Assembly: GCA_934130235.1 (NCBI GenBank)
Contig: CAKOXU010000001.1
Coordinates: forward strand, 23,456-87,455
Origin: an uncultured Bacilli bacterium
GTDB taxonomy: Bacteria; Bacillota_I; Bacilli_A; RF39; UBA660
Length of the DNA: 64,000 nt
Reading direction: 5' to 3'
Both the position numbers and the translations under genes were made by a program. This document shows positions 16,441 to 26,848 of this stretch, piece after piece (the stretch's first letter is position 1; every line of letters starts with the position of its first letter). The notes beneath the pieces are model-generated. The model searched no databases, was not told where the DNA came from, and was given only the letters and a program-made list of their open reading frames with translations.

Positions 16441-17622
16441 ATGTATACATTTAAAGAGAATATAAGTCAAAACGAATATGATAAATTTATTGAAAATTAT
16501 AGTGCAGCACCTATTTTACAAGAATACAATTGGTCTAACGTAAAAAATAATTGGAACAATTTTCACGTCGGCTTATACAAAGATGATAAATTAATTGCAG
16601 TAGCACTTATATTAGTAAAATCTTTTAAAAGTATTAAACTTTTTTATATTCCTCGTGGATATTTAATAGATTTTACAAATAAAAATGATCTAAATGAAAT
16701 GACAAAGTATATAAAACAATTAGCAATTAAAAACAAAGCGTTTATGGTTAGAATAGATCCAAATTTTTGTTCAAAGCAATATACTTTTAAAGAAAAAGAG
16801 AATATAAATCATTACACTAAAAATTATGAAATAAAAGAAAAAAATTTAAAAGATTTAGGATACAAAAAAGTATTTAAATCGCTAGAAATAGGAAAAAACT
16901 GGCAACCTGAGTTTAATATGTTTGCTCCATGCTGTGACAAGGATTTAAATCTTATGAGCATAGAAGAAATATTAAGTACATATAAAAGTAAATTTAAGTA
17001 TTATATTGGTTCCTTTCACGAAAAAAGGGGTATAACATTTGAAATAACTCAAGATAGGTCTAGAATTAAAGATTTTGTAAAATTATTAAAAGATACAGAA
17101 AAAAAGCAAAAAATAAGTTTAAGAAACGAAGATTATTTTGAAACACTTATGAAAAATTACAAAAATGCGTATCTTGTATTTGGATCAATAGATTTAAATA
17201 AATATATTAACTTTTTAAAAAATAATAATGGAAAAGAAGAAGAAATAAATAATGCATTGAGATTACTTAAAGAAAATGGTAATACTATGATTTTATCTGC
17301 TTCTCTTATGATTTTACCTTCCAATAAAAAAGGAATTAGAACAAGTGAATATCTATATGCTGGAAATAGTTTAGAATTAACAAAATTGAGAGTTTCTACT
17401 GGTGTAGTATTTGAAATAATAAAATTTTCAAGTAAAAACGACTGTCATTATTGTAATTTAGGGGGAATAGATGGAAATCTTAACGATCATTTAACTATAT
17501 TTAAAGAAAAATTTAATGGTCAAGTATTAGAATTTACCGGCGAATACGATTTAGTAATAAATAAACTATTATATTTTGTATTTAACAAGGTTTTACCTAT
17601 ATTAAAAAAAATAAAGAAGTAA
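16441..17622 (+). CDS. FemA/FemB-type aminoacyltransferase (peptidoglycan bridge ligase)
   Basis: 393 residues of the FemABX family, which adds amino acids from aminoacyl-tRNA to the stem peptide of lipid II. The N-terminal QEYNWSNVKNNW and YIPRGYLIDF motifs belong to the first acetyltransferase-like half. The second half has YAGNSLELTKLRVSTGVVFE and CNLGGIDGNLNDHLTIFKEK. A Lys/Glu-rich helical insertion (about 175-280) fits the coiled-coil arm. The amino acid added cannot be told from sequence. It is a single plus-strand gene with its own promoter and terminator. Confidence 0.88.
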   Translation: MYTFKENISQNEYDKFIENYSAAPILQEYNWSNVKNNWNNFHVGLYKDDKLIAVALILVKSFKSIKLFYIPRGYLIDFTNKNDLNEMTKYIKQLAIKNKAFMVRIDPNFCSKQYTFKEKENINHYTKNYEIKEKNLKDLGYKKVFKSLEIGKNWQPEFNMFAPCCDKDLNLMSIEEILSTYKSKFKYYIGSFHEKRGITFEITQDRSRIKDFVKLLKDTEKKQKISLRNEDYFETLMKNYKNAYLVFGSIDLNKYINFLKNNNGKEEEINNALRLLKENGNTMILSASLMILPSNKKGIRTSEYLYAGNSLELTKLRVSTGVVFEIIKFSSKNDCHYCNLGGIDGNLNDHLTIFKEKFNGQVLEFTGEYDLVINKLLYFVFNKVLPILKKIKK

Positions 17623-17636
17623 TTACTTCTTTATTT
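17609..17636. terminator. Bidirectional terminator
   Basis: The perfect palindrome AAATAAAGAAGTAA / TTACTTCTTTATTT with A and T tracts covers the stops of the convergent femAB-like and 502-residue genes. Confidence 0.75.
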
Positions 17637-19131
17637 TTATTAGTGGCAAATTATACGTATTAGCCATAGTGACAGCCCTTTTATATACATCTATATTACC
17701 ACTATCAATATAATACATGGCAGCTATTGTTGTTTTATATCCATTAAGCGCTATTCTGTTGCACACTTTAAAATTAACAAATTCTTCTTCCAATTGTTTA
17801 GGCGTTTTTAATTTTGATAGATCATTAATAATTACATTAGGTATTTCCCCATTTTCAGTAATGCTTAATATATTACTATTATAATCACAAATAAAGCCTA
17901 TTTCATAATTACTATAATCAGTTACTTTATTTATTATACTATTAGATAATAGAATAGTTTCTACTTCTTCATCAAGAAATATATTGTTAACGACCAAAAA
18001 CATAAAATTATCATTATAATTATATTCATATATATTTGTAATAGATTTATCCCATATTCCATCAACAATTGGTTCCATATAATTGTCTATATCTTTTACA
18101 TCTAAATTATCAAAACTTCTATTTAAGTAATTAATTAAGTCTGTTCCTTCTTCATTTAAAACATCCAAATAATTATTTAAAATATAATCAATAGAAACTC
18201 TAGCATTTTTTCTACCTGTTTTTTCATATGCAAATTTTTCTTCTTTTAAATAATCAGATCTTTCTTTAGAAAACAAATTTTCTAAAGATGATATTTTATT
18301 GTCTAATTCATTACTATTAGTTAAATATTTATATAATCTTTTAGCATCATAGATATCGGTATCATCATATTCTAATTTATTGTTAAGATAATAAGCAAAA
18401 GATATTAGTTTATTTTGATAAGAACTATTTTCCATTATTAAATCTTTTAAATACGTCAATTTTGACTTATAATTAAATATTATTTTTTTTATTTTATTAT
18501 TATACTCTTTTAAATCAATTTCATTTTTTTTATTTATATAATTGCTGTCATACTTTAAAATTAATGAATAAATGTTTCTTAATTTATCTCTTCTTCTTAA
18601 TTGATTTTCAAACTCCTTATATATGTCAGTAAGATCAATATTTGCATATTCTAAAATAACCTCTTTATATGCATTTTCTATTATATCTTTTTCTTTACAA
18701 GTAATTTGATTCATATCAAGTTTTTTTTGGTTTCTATCATTTATAGTAATAAGCTTATTAACAGAATAAGAAACTGCATCATCTAATTTTTTTAAATCTT
18801 TTAGACACTGTCTTAATTCCTTGTTGTGCATATAAGCTTCATAATCATTTTCAGTTAATAGATTTTCTCTGTTAATATCCATTAAACATTTAACTATAGG
18901 TTTAACTAGAGGTTCAAATTCTTCTGGCAAAATATCAAATTTATTTATGTCTATAGATACATATATTTTATGATTATCGTTTCTTAGTTTATTATAATTA
19001 TATACTTTTTTATATTTTTTCCCTAGTGAATCATATAAATCTTTAAATTCATCGTCTAAATTCATATTTTCATAATAACTACTTGTATTACTAAAGTTAT
19101 CAAATTTATTTTTAAATTCATTATTATACAT
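17623..19131 (-). CDS. Hypothetical protein, 502 residues, mostly helical
   Basis: I do not recognise this protein. Residues about 1-310 are rich in Lys, Asp, Asn and Tyr with long predicted helices and coiled-coil-like stretches. The last 60 are more compact: FKVCNRIALNGYKTTIAAMY, then DVYKRAVTMANTYNLPLIKI, which looks like the closing helix and strand of an alpha/beta domain. There is no signal peptide or membrane helix. It is downstream of ftsH on the same strand with a 60-base gap and no obvious terminator between, so partial co-transcription is possible. Confidence 0.6.
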   Translation of the reverse strand: MYNNEFKNKFDNFSNTSSYYENMNLDDEFKDLYDSLGKKYKKVYNYNKLRNDNHKIYVSIDINKFDILPEEFEPLVKPIVKCLMDINRENLLTENDYEAYMHNKELRQCLKDLKKLDDAVSYSVNKLITINDRNQKKLDMNQITCKEKDIIENAYKEVILEYANIDLTDIYKEFENQLRRRDKLRNIYSLILKYDSNYINKKNEIDLKEYNNKIKKIIFNYKSKLTYLKDLIMENSSYQNKLISFAYYLNNKLEYDDTDIYDAKRLYKYLTNSNELDNKISSLENLFSKERSDYLKEEKFAYEKTGRKNARVSIDYILNNYLDVLNEEGTDLINYLNRSFDNLDVKDIDNYMEPIVDGIWDKSITNIYEYNYNDNFMFLVVNNIFLDEEVETILLSNSIINKVTDYSNYEIGFICDYNSNILSITENGEIPNVIINDLSKLKTPKQLEEEFVNFKVCNRIALNGYKTTIAAMYYIDSGNIDVYKRAVTMANTYNLPLIKIKK

Positions 19132-19191
19132 AACTCACCTTCTTATTCTGTATTAATTTTAACACATAATAAAAAAAAAGAAAAGATATTA

Positions 19192-21207
19192 TTATAATTC
19201 CTTTTCTTCTTTATCTTCACTTTGAGCTTCTTTTATTTTTTTTATTAATTGCTCTTTTGTCATTTTTGAAATGTTCTTAATTCCTTCATCTTTAGCTATT
19301 TCTTTTAATTCAACTAATGTTAAATCATCCATACTTGCTATTGGATAAGATTGATCTATTTCACCATCTTCATCTGGCATACACCCATTTTTTACCAAAT
19401 AATCTATTTGTTCTTTTGTAATTGTTTCATATTCTAGTAATGTATTAGCAATCAAATCTAATAAATCCTTATTATCTTCAATAATCTTTTTAGTTTTAGC
19501 GTAGCACTCATCAATTATTTTCTTAATGTTTGTATCAATCTCAAAAGCTACTTGTGATGAAAAATTACGACTCTTATTATAATCCCTACCTAAAAACACA
19601 CTTGACTCTTGATGTTCGAATTGAATAGGTCCTAAATCACTCATACCATATTCAGTAACCATTGCACGCGCTATTTTAGTAGCCTTTTCAAAGTCATTAT
19701 GAGCACCTGTTGTTACTTCATTAAACATGAATTCTTCTGCAACCCTACCGCCTAATAATCCACTAATAGTATCCAATAATTCACCCTTAGTAGATAAGAA
19801 TGTTTCTTCTTTTGGTAGCATTAAATTATAACCACCAGCCTGACCACGAGGTATAATAGTAATTTTTTGAACTTCATTAGCACCTTCTAATTTAATTCCT
19901 ACTACTGCATGGCCTGCTTCATGGTATGCAACTATTTTCTTTTCTTTCTCAGTATACTTTTTCGTTACTTTAGCAGGACCCATTAAAACTCTATCATGTG
20001 CCTCATCTATTTCTGCCATAGTAATTGCTTTTTTATTTCTTCTAACAGTAAGTAATGCAGCTTCATTAAGTAAGTTCTCCAAATCAGCTCCACTAAATCC
20101 AACAGTTCTTTTAGCAATATTTTCTAATTTAACACCTTTAGCAAAGGTTTTACCTTTAGCATGAACTTCAAGTATTTCTTCTCTTCCCTTAACATCAGGC
20201 AAATTAACTGTAATTTGTCTATCAAATCTTCCAGGTCTAAGCAAAGCAGGGTCCAAAACATCGGGCCTATTCGTAGCAGCTATTACAATAATACCTTCAT
20301 TTGCTCCAAATCCGTCCATCTCGGTTAATAATTGGTTTAAAGTTTGTTCACGTTCATCGTGTCCGCCACCTAAACCTGTACCTCTTTGTCTACCAACTGC
20401 ATCTATTTCATCTATAAATATTAAACAAGGTGCGTTTTGTTTTGCTTGTCTAAACATATCTCTAACACGAGATGCTCCTACACCTACAAACAACTCAACA
20501 AAATCAGAACCACTTATAAAATAAAATGGTACATTAGCTTCTCCAGCAACAGCCTTAGCAAGCAATGTTTTTCCAGTACCTGGAGGACCAACTAATAAAA
20601 CACCTTTAGGTATTCTAGCACCCATTTTTTTAAATTTAGAAGGTTCCTTCAAAAAGTCAATAAGTTCCTGTACTTCTTCTTTTTCTTCAGTAAGACCAGC
20701 AACTTTATCAAATTTTACTTTATCATTATCACTATTAAGTCTTGCTCTACTTCTACCAAAATCCATAGATTTATTATTAGCACCTAGTTGTTTTGATATA
20801 AAAATATATCCAACACCCACTATTAATATGATAGGCAATACATTTACTAAAAATAATAAAAGATAACTACTACCAGGGTCTTTACTTACAGTAATCTTAA
20901 AATCTTGTTTATCCTTTTCTTCGTATATTTTTTTAATAACCTCATCAGTAAGTGTTGCTGATGCACTAAAAGTTTCTTTTTCAGCATATCCTTTCAACTT
21001 ACCAGTAAGATTATATAATCCCTTACTACTATTTTGAGTTATATTTAACTCAGTAATTTTGTCTGATTCTAATGCATCTATAAACTCACTATAAGTTAAA
21101 TTATTAACTTTAATATTTAATATATTCATAAAATAAAATATACCAACTAAAAGTAATATCAACAATGCATATGAAGTCAAACTACGTTTAACTGTCTTTT
21201 TATTCAT
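19192..21207 (-). CDS. ftsH: ATP-dependent zinc metalloprotease FtsH with C-terminal Rho_N/SAP-like domain
   Basis: A membrane-anchored AAA+ protease that degrades membrane and regulatory proteins. It has two membrane helices (about 12-30 and 110-135), Walker A GPPGTGKT near residue 208, the second region of homology with [20 protein letters not shown], and zinc motif HEAGH near 431. The first 610 residues match the usual protein. After them comes an extra segment, [20 protein letters not shown] followed by [14 protein letters not shown] (about 629-662), that fits a Rho N-terminal/SAP helical domain. It overlaps tilS by 8 bases; hpt, often between them, is absent. Confidence 0.96.
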   Translation of the reverse strand: MNKKTVKRSLTSYALLILLLVGIFYFMNILNIKVNNLTYSEFIDALESDKITELNITQNSSKGLYNLTGKLKGYAEKETFSASATLTDEVIKKIYEEKDKQDFKITVSKDPGSSYLLLFLVNVLPIILIVGVGYIFISKQLGANNKSMDFGRSRARLNSDNDKVKFDKVAGLTEEKEEVQELIDFLKEPSKFKKMGARIPKGVLLVGPPGTGKTLLAKAVAGEANVPFYFISGSDFVELFVGVGASRVRDMFRQAKQNAPCLIFIDEIDAVGRQRGTGLGGGHDEREQTLNQLLTEMDGFGANEGIIVIAATNRPDVLDPALLRPGRFDRQITVNLPDVKGREEILEVHAKGKTFAKGVKLENIAKRTVGFSGADLENLLNEAALLTVRRNKKAITMAEIDEAHDRVLMGPAKVTKKYTEKEKKIVAYHEAGHAVVGIKLEGANEVQKITIIPRGQAGGYNLMLPKEETFLSTKGELLDTISGLLGGRVAEEFMFNEVTTGAHNDFEKATKIARAMVTEYGMSDLGPIQFEHQESSVFLGRDYNKSRNFSSQVAFEIDTNIKKIIDECYAKTKKIIEDNKDLLDLIANTLLEYETITKEQIDYLVKNGCMPDEDGEIDQSYPIASMDDLTLVELKEIAKDEGIKNISKMTKEQLIKKIKEAQSEDKEEKEL

Positions 21208-22531
21208 ACTTATCCTCCTTTTTTATGTACTTTAATATTATATCATACTTTCCTTTATTTTTTTTATCAAAATTTGATTTTTTTATACCAGGTATCCAAA
21301 TTATAGTATTGTTATTATCTACAACAATAGGATATAAAGGCCTTTCCTCAGCTGGGACTTTTGAATCAGTAAAAATATCATTAATTTTTTTGTGTCCACT
21401 CATGTTTTTTACCACCATTTTATCATTTTTTCGTCTATTTCTAACATAAAGTGGTAAAGACAATTCTTTTGAATTTAAATAAATTGTATAATTAGTTGTG
21501 TCAGTATCTTCCTTTTTATAAATTATTTTACCACTATCTAGTATAATATTTTTATCTAAAATATATTCATACTGTGTAGTATTTATATAATCAAAAACTT
21601 TTAGTTTATCATATTCAACTTTTAAAATCTTATTTAAAGGTAAATTTATCATTGTATTAGTTTTATTTATACTATCAAAAATTAAATCAATATGCTTATT
21701 ATTTATAGCAATGATATTATCTTTATAAATTTCTTTTAAATACATTTCTAATAAAGTAATCTTGATTATATTATCAAGACTATTAAATTTAATTATATCT
21801 ATTTCATTATTTGAAACTACATCATCATAAATTAGCTTAGTTTGTTTTATAATATATTCATTTGCTTCTAATAATCGATTACTATATTTAATAAACTTTT
21901 TATGGACTTGTGGATTCTCTTCTTTTAATTTAGGTAAAATATAATTTCTATATCTATTTCTAGTATAATGATTTGATTTATTTGACATATCTATTACATA
22001 ATGTATATTAAATTGCTTTAAATATTTTAATATATCAGTCTTTTGCAAAAATATTAATGGTTTTGCGATTTTATAACCTTTATCCATAGATATACATTCA
22101 AATCCTGCATATCCTTTTAAAGTAGATCCACGTGTTAAACGCATTAAAATAGTCTCCATTAGATCATCTGCATGATGAGCTGTAAACAGAATGTCAGCAT
22201 TATATTTATTAATTATATTTTTAAAAAAGTCATATCGAATTTCACGAGCTTTATCTTCACTAAACTTATTATCCGGATATTTTTCTATTTTCATCATTTC
22301 AAAAATTATATTATTATTATCACAGTACTCTTTTACAAATAATGCCTCACTATCACTCTCTTGTCTCAAATTATGATGTACATGTGCTGCAACTATTTTT
22401 ATATTTAATTCTTCACGTAATTGTAATAAAAGATACGACAAAAACATAGAATCTGGGCCACCGCTTAATCCTATTACTACCGTTTTATTATCAATATTTA
22501 AACTTCTTATAAAGTTAAATACAGTATCCAC
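21200..22531 (-). CDS. tilS: tRNA(Ile)-lysidine synthetase TilS
   Basis: Makes lysidine at position 34 of tRNA-Ile(CAU), so that it reads AUA, a codon abundant in this AT-rich genome. 443 residues. The N-terminal PP-loop motif is GLSGGPDSMFLSYLL, with HHADDLMETILMRLTRGS near 118; the substrate-binding and C-terminal TilS domains follow (the latter ends IPGIKKSNFDK). It lies directly upstream of ftsH with overlapping stop and start. Confidence 0.95.
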   Translation of the reverse strand: MDTVFNFIRSLNIDNKTVVIGLSGGPDSMFLSYLLLQLREELNIKIVAAHVHHNLRQESDSEALFVKEYCDNNNIIFEMMKIEKYPDNKFSEDKAREIRYDFFKNIINKYNADILFTAHHADDLMETILMRLTRGSTLKGYAGFECISMDKGYKIAKPLIFLQKTDILKYLKQFNIHYVIDMSNKSNHYTRNRYRNYILPKLKEENPQVHKKFIKYSNRLLEANEYIIKQTKLIYDDVVSNNEIDIIKFNSLDNIIKITLLEMYLKEIYKDNIIAINNKHIDLIFDSINKTNTMINLPLNKILKVEYDKLKVFDYINTTQYEYILDKNIILDSGKIIYKKEDTDTTNYTIYLNSKELSLPLYVRNRRKNDKMVVKNMSGHKKINDIFTDSKVPAEERPLYPIVVDNNNTIIWIPGIKKSNFDKKNKGKYDIILKYIKKEDKYE

Positions 22532-22586
22532 TTAAATCACCTAGACTTATTCTATTATAAATAGTCAAATAAATCAATAATTTTCA

Positions 22587-22615
22587 CAAAAAAAACATAT
22601 CATTTATGATATGTT
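22587..22615 (-). terminator. Terminator at the end of rlmH
   Basis: Minus-strand hairpin ACATATCAT-AA-ATGATATGT followed by eight T residues. The rlmH stop codon lies inside the stem. It closes the dnaB-to-rlmH transcription unit. Confidence 0.85.
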
Positions 22616-23055
22616 TCATTGTTAATAATCTTAAATGATCTATATATCTGTTCTAATAACATTACTCTAAACAATTGATGCGGAAAAGTTAATTTTGAAA
22701 AAGAAAGTTTATAGTTACAAATATTAACTATACTATCAGCAATCCCATTAGAACCGCCTATTATAAATGTTATATTTGGATAATTATTAAAAATACCATC
22801 TATTTTTTTTGATAACTCAACACTATTAACTTGCTCACCATCAATAGATAAGCAAATTATGTAATCTCTTTTATCTATGTATTTTTCTAATTCTTTTGCT
22901 TCTTTCTCTTTATTAGTTGCATCATCATACAGATTATAATCGTTTACTTCTATTATGCTGAATTTAGTATACTTACTAATTCTTTTACTGTATTCATCTA
23001 TAGCATCTTTTAAAAACTTTTCTTTTATTTTACCTACACATAATACTTTTATCAT
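22600..23055 (-). CDS. rlmH: 23S rRNA pseudouridine-1915 N3-methyltransferase RlmH
   Basis: Methylates pseudouridine 1915 in helix 69 of 23S rRNA. 151 residues, close to the usual 159. It is a SPOUT-family protein with a C-terminal knot: FIIGGSNGIADSIVN and LTFPHQLFRVMLLEQIYRSF, ending NNETYHK. Its ATG overlaps the TGA of walJ (ATGA), so translation is coupled. Confidence 0.96.
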   Translation of the reverse strand: MIKVLCVGKIKEKFLKDAIDEYSKRISKYTKFSIIEVNDYNLYDDATNKEKEAKELEKYIDKRDYIICLSIDGEQVNSVELSKKIDGIFNNYPNITFIIGGSNGIADSIVNICNYKLSFSKLTFPHQLFRVMLLEQIYRSFKIINNETYHK

Positions 23056-23813
23056 ATATTTATTTTCTCCGTTAATTCATTTTGATGCGCTACCAATACT
23101 TTATTTAATTTTATATTCTTTTTTGTTAAAGATTTTTTTAATGCATTAAGCGCTAATTCATCAGTATTGTTTTGTTCACTCAAGTGAGCAAGAATAACAC
23201 ATTTTGTATTATTCCCTATCAATTTTGTTAAATAATATGCAGAATCTACATTTGATAAATGTCCCTTATCACTTAATATTCTGATCTTTGTATGATGTGG
23301 ATAATTAGAATTATTCATCAATTTTTCAACATCGTGATTACTTTCAAATACATATACACTTTTATTTTTAATTTTATCAAAATTTTTTTCATTAATATAT
23401 CCAGTATCAGTAATATATACAACAGAAGAATTGTCTTCTTCTATTACATATCCTTTAATATCCGTTACATCGTGCGATAATTTTATAGACTTTATACTAA
23501 TATCAGATTCATAATCAACTATTTCATTACTACTAACATTCTCTATTTCTAAATTTGCTTCTTTTAATATTTTATCTGATATATATACAAGTGGATGATA
23601 TTTCTTAGAAAAAACTTTTAACCCTTTAACATGATCTATATGAGCATGAGTAATTAATATAATATCTATATCACTAGGATTAACATTTATACTTCTTAAA
23701 GCTTTTTCAACATATAAAGAAGAAGTACCTATGTCTATTAAAATATTGTGTTTTTTTGTTTTAACATAGGTACAATTTCCTTTACTTCCACTTGATAATA
23801 CACATACTATCAT
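23052..23813 (-). CDS. walJ: WalJ/YycJ-type metallo-beta-lactamase-fold hydrolase
   Basis: 253 residues with the MBL metal motif THAHIDHVKGL near residue 53, later metal ligands in ITDTGY and AHLSEQNN, and the family N-terminus VLSSGSKGNCTYV. WalJ is linked to cell-wall homeostasis and replication in B. subtilis, where it sits in the walRKHIJ operon. Here there is no walRK beside it. It is ATGA-coupled to the M23 peptidase upstream and to rlmH downstream. It ends in TGA. Confidence 0.92.
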   Translation of the reverse strand: MIVCVLSSGSKGNCTYVKTKKHNILIDIGTSSLYVEKALRSINVNPSDIDIILITHAHIDHVKGLKVFSKKYHPLVYISDKILKEANLEIENVSSNEIVDYESDISIKSIKLSHDVTDIKGYVIEEDNSSVVYITDTGYINEKNFDKIKNKSVYVFESNHDVEKLMNNSNYPHHTKIRILSDKGHLSNVDSAYYLTKLIGNNTKCVILAHLSEQNNTDELALNALKKSLTKKNIKLNKVLVAHQNELTEKINI

Positions 23814-25507
23814 TGATAAAATTTAAGTGGGTTAGTAGTACAAGCATATCTCTTACAAGTTCGTATTTCATAATGTAAATGTGGACCCGTTGCCCAACCG
23901 GATGAACCAACATAACCTATTGTTTGGCCTCTTTCAACAGTTGAACCAACTGACAATCCCGGTTTAAATCTAGACATATGAGCATACAATGAATAATAAC
24001 CATTATTATGATCTATCATAATATAATTACCATATGTGTTAGTATACTTTCTTTCCACTATAACACCATTATTTGTAGCATACACTGGAGAACCATAACC
24101 AGTTCCGGCTATATCTAATCCTGAATGGAAATTACCCTCTCCAAATACTGAAATTCTATATCCATAATATGAAGAGAAAGTATAGCCACTATTTGTTGGC
24201 CATCCCCATGATGCTGTACTACCTACGGTAGCAACATACTTAGTTCCAACACTTATAACTTTAGATTGAGCATTTTTAATAGTCTTTTTATCTACAGGAT
24301 CTACATAGCTAATTGATCCATTAGAATATTTTACATTTTGAGTTACTCTTTCTAATCCCTTTTCTCCTTCTTGTGCTACAACTACACTTCCTTGTGTTAA
24401 ATTTGGATCATGTTTTTCAACTGTATTAAAGTTAGTTTCCTTATCTACAACTTCATGTGTCTCGACAATAACACTTATTTTAGGGTCAACTGTAGAAATT
24501 ACTACCTCAGTACCTGGTACTAACAGATTATTTTCATCTTTATATTCAGTATTAAATATTAAAAACTCCTGTGTACTTATTTGATTATCAAAGGCAACTG
24601 ATTCAATGGAATCACCCTTCTGTACAGTAACTTTCTTTTCTTCAAACTTTTCACCGTATAATAAATATGCAGACAAATCATTTGAATCAGTATATATTTT
24701 TTCTGTAACAGGAATATTAGATGCTTTATATGTTATTTGTTCATCTATATAAATATTTTCTATTTTTTTACCAGTTGTATCTATTTCCTTTTGAGTATTA
24801 TTTTTATAAGAATTATAATCTTTTTCATCTACAAATATAGTTATCAACTTTTCTATTGCTGAAGAAAACACTTTTGGATCTGTCGTATAAATTATAATAT
24901 CTTTTTTCCCTTCTTTATTTGCTTTTATATTAAATATATATCCAGGTATAGTAAATGTATTATTCGATACTAATTTTTTATACATTTCCTCTACACTTAT
25001 AGTATTATCATCATATGTATATACTTTTTTTATTTTAGTTCCATTAGGAGTATAAACATGATCTATTGATAAATATATTTCATTTGAATCAACATACTCT
25101 TTTATTTTTTCTATATCAGAATCATTTAATTTATATAATTCATACTTCAAATAATCATTTAAAGAAGATATATCGTTTTCATTAAGATTATAAGATTTAT
25201 AATTATTTAAAAGGTCTCTAGCTATTTTTTCATTATCAGAATCACTAATCTTGTCTTTCAAATTATTAAAAATATCAATTAAATCAAGTTGAGTTTTATA
25301 ATTTCTAACATTTGATTTTATATTTTCACCCTGTTTTTGAATATAATCATTTAATTCTTTTTCGGATTTAACAGTACCTAATAAATCACCCTCAAGATAT
25401 ACTTCATAATACTCATTAGGTCTAGTATTAACATCTGATTTAAATCCTAGCAAAAACACAGCTACTGATACTAGTATAACTAAAAATATAGTTCCTATTT
25501 TTTTCAT
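23810..25507 (-). CDS. Secreted/anchored M23 peptidase with LysM and G5 domains
   Basis: 565 residues: an N-terminal signal anchor (about 5-21), a Lys/Asp/Asn-rich helical region to about 280, a LysM-like motif (VTVQKGDSIESVAFDNQIST), a G5 domain (VVVAQEGEKGLERV...IISVG-type end) and a C-terminal LytM domain. The zinc ligands are intact in HSGLD and HLHYE, so it should be an active DD-endopeptidase on peptidoglycan. It lies between dnaB and walJ, coupled to walJ by ATGA. A wall-remodelling job in growth or sporulation is inferred. Confidence 0.9.
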   Translation of the reverse strand: MKKIGTIFLVILVSVAVFLLGFKSDVNTRPNEYYEVYLEGDLLGTVKSEKELNDYIQKQGENIKSNVRNYKTQLDLIDIFNNLKDKISDSDNEKIARDLLNNYKSYNLNENDISSLNDYLKYELYKLNDSDIEKIKEYVDSNEIYLSIDHVYTPNGTKIKKVYTYDDNTISVEEMYKKLVSNNTFTIPGYIFNIKANKEGKKDIIIYTTDPKVFSSAIEKLITIFVDEKDYNSYKNNTQKEIDTTGKKIENIYIDEQITYKASNIPVTEKIYTDSNDLSAYLLYGEKFEEKKVTVQKGDSIESVAFDNQISTQEFLIFNTEYKDENNLLVPGTEVVISTVDPKISVIVETHEVVDKETNFNTVEKHDPNLTQGSVVVAQEGEKGLERVTQNVKYSNGSISYVDPVDKKTIKNAQSKVISVGTKYVATVGSTASWGWPTNSGYTFSSYYGYRISVFGEGNFHSGLDIAGTGYGSPVYATNNGVIVERKYTNTYGNYIMIDHNNGYYSLYAHMSRFKPGLSVGSTVERGQTIGYVGSSGWATGPHLHYEIRTCKRYACTTNPLKFYQ

Positions 25508-25515
25508 ATTTCCTC

Positions 25516-26841
25516 CTAATTATCCTTTACCTGTGCGACATTAGCAAACGTTGATGTATTTCTTTGAAACATTAATGGAATATCCATAAGTGGTCCATTA
25601 CGATGTTTTCTAATTACAAATTCCATCAAACTATTCTCCTTAGCACGTTCTTCATCTGTACAGTGTAAGAACGCTACAATATCAGCATCTTGTTCTATTG
25701 CACCTGATTCACGTAAATCACTCAACATTGGTTTCTTATCATCTCTTTTTTCTATACTACGTGATAATTGAGATAAGGCTATTACAGGAACATCAAGTTC
25801 CATTGCCATAGTTTTAAGCGCTCTTGAAATATCAGCTACTTCTTGTTGTCTATTAGCTCCATTTTTACTACTTCCTTGAATAAGTGTTAAATAATCTATA
25901 ACAACGATGTCAAGACCGTCTGGACTAGTGGCAAGTTTTCTACACTTACTTCTTATTTCGCCAACCGTTTGACCTGCAGTATCGTCTATAAATATTTTTG
26001 TATCCGATAGCCTACTAATAGCTTCATTAACTCTCTTCCAATCAGAGTGTTCCAAATTACCTGTTTTTAACTTAGCTCCATCTATCTGTCCCACGCTAGA
26101 CAACATACGTGTAGCTAATTGCTCTGCACCCATCTCCATATTAAATAGAGCTACTGTTTTTTTGGCATTAATAGCTATATTAGTAACCATATTAAGAGCA
26201 ACAGCAGTCTTTCCCATACCTGGACGGGCCGCAATTATTATTAACTCATGTGGATGAAATCCACTTGTAATTTTATCCAATTCATAAAAACCTGTAGGTA
26301 TTCCGGTAATATTACCTTTCATAGAAGCCAATTTTTCTAAATCAGATTGAGTTTTATATAAAACATCTTGAATACTCTTAAACTCTGTACTTCGTAAACT
26401 CTTTGAAACATCAAATATCTTTTTCTCTGCTTCTTCTATTACTTCACTTATATTATTTGAAGTATTATAACTATCAGTAATAATACTTGTAGCTTCATCA
26501 ATAAGTCTTCTTAATATAGATTTATCTTCTACTATTTTAATATACTCATCTATATTAGAAGCACTAGGTACACTTTCTATTATTTCAGTTAAATATTCTA
26601 TATCGCCTACTTGTTTTAACAAATTCAAATTATTTAATTCATCAGCTACAGTAGTTAAATCAACAATAGATCCTTTTGAATCTACATTTTTTATTGCTTC
26701 AAAAATCTTTTGATGATTATCTAAATAAAATTCACTACCATCTAACTTTTCTAGACCTTTTTGCAAAGCCTTTTTCGTTAAAAACATTGCACCTAGTACA
26801 GATTGCTCTGCATCTATATTGTGTGGTATAACTCTTTCCAT
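25516..26841 (-). CDS. dnaB: Replicative DNA helicase DnaB
   Basis: The hexameric 5'-3' helicase at the replication fork (called DnaC in B. subtilis). 441 residues. The N-terminal domain begins PHNIDAEQSVLGAMFL; the RecA-like domain has Walker A ARPGMGKTA near residue 205, a Walker B region ending VVIDYLTLIQG, and the KNGANRQQEVADISRALK loop. It sits 7 bases after rplI, the conserved gdpP-rplI-dnaB order. Confidence 0.97.
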   Translation of the reverse strand: MERVIPHNIDAEQSVLGAMFLTKKALQKGLEKLDGSEFYLDNHQKIFEAIKNVDSKGSIVDLTTVADELNNLNLLKQVGDIEYLTEIIESVPSASNIDEYIKIVEDKSILRRLIDEATSIITDSYNTSNNISEVIEEAEKKIFDVSKSLRSTEFKSIQDVLYKTQSDLEKLASMKGNITGIPTGFYELDKITSGFHPHELIIIAARPGMGKTAVALNMVTNIAINAKKTVALFNMEMGAEQLATRMLSSVGQIDGAKLKTGNLEHSDWKRVNEAISRLSDTKIFIDDTAGQTVGEIRSKCRKLATSPDGLDIVVIDYLTLIQGSSKNGANRQQEVADISRALKTMAMELDVPVIALSQLSRSIEKRDDKKPMLSDLRESGAIEQDADIVAFLHCTDEERAKENSLMEFVIRKHRNGPLMDIPLMFQRNTSTFANVAQVKDN

Positions 26842-26848
26842 ATAACAC

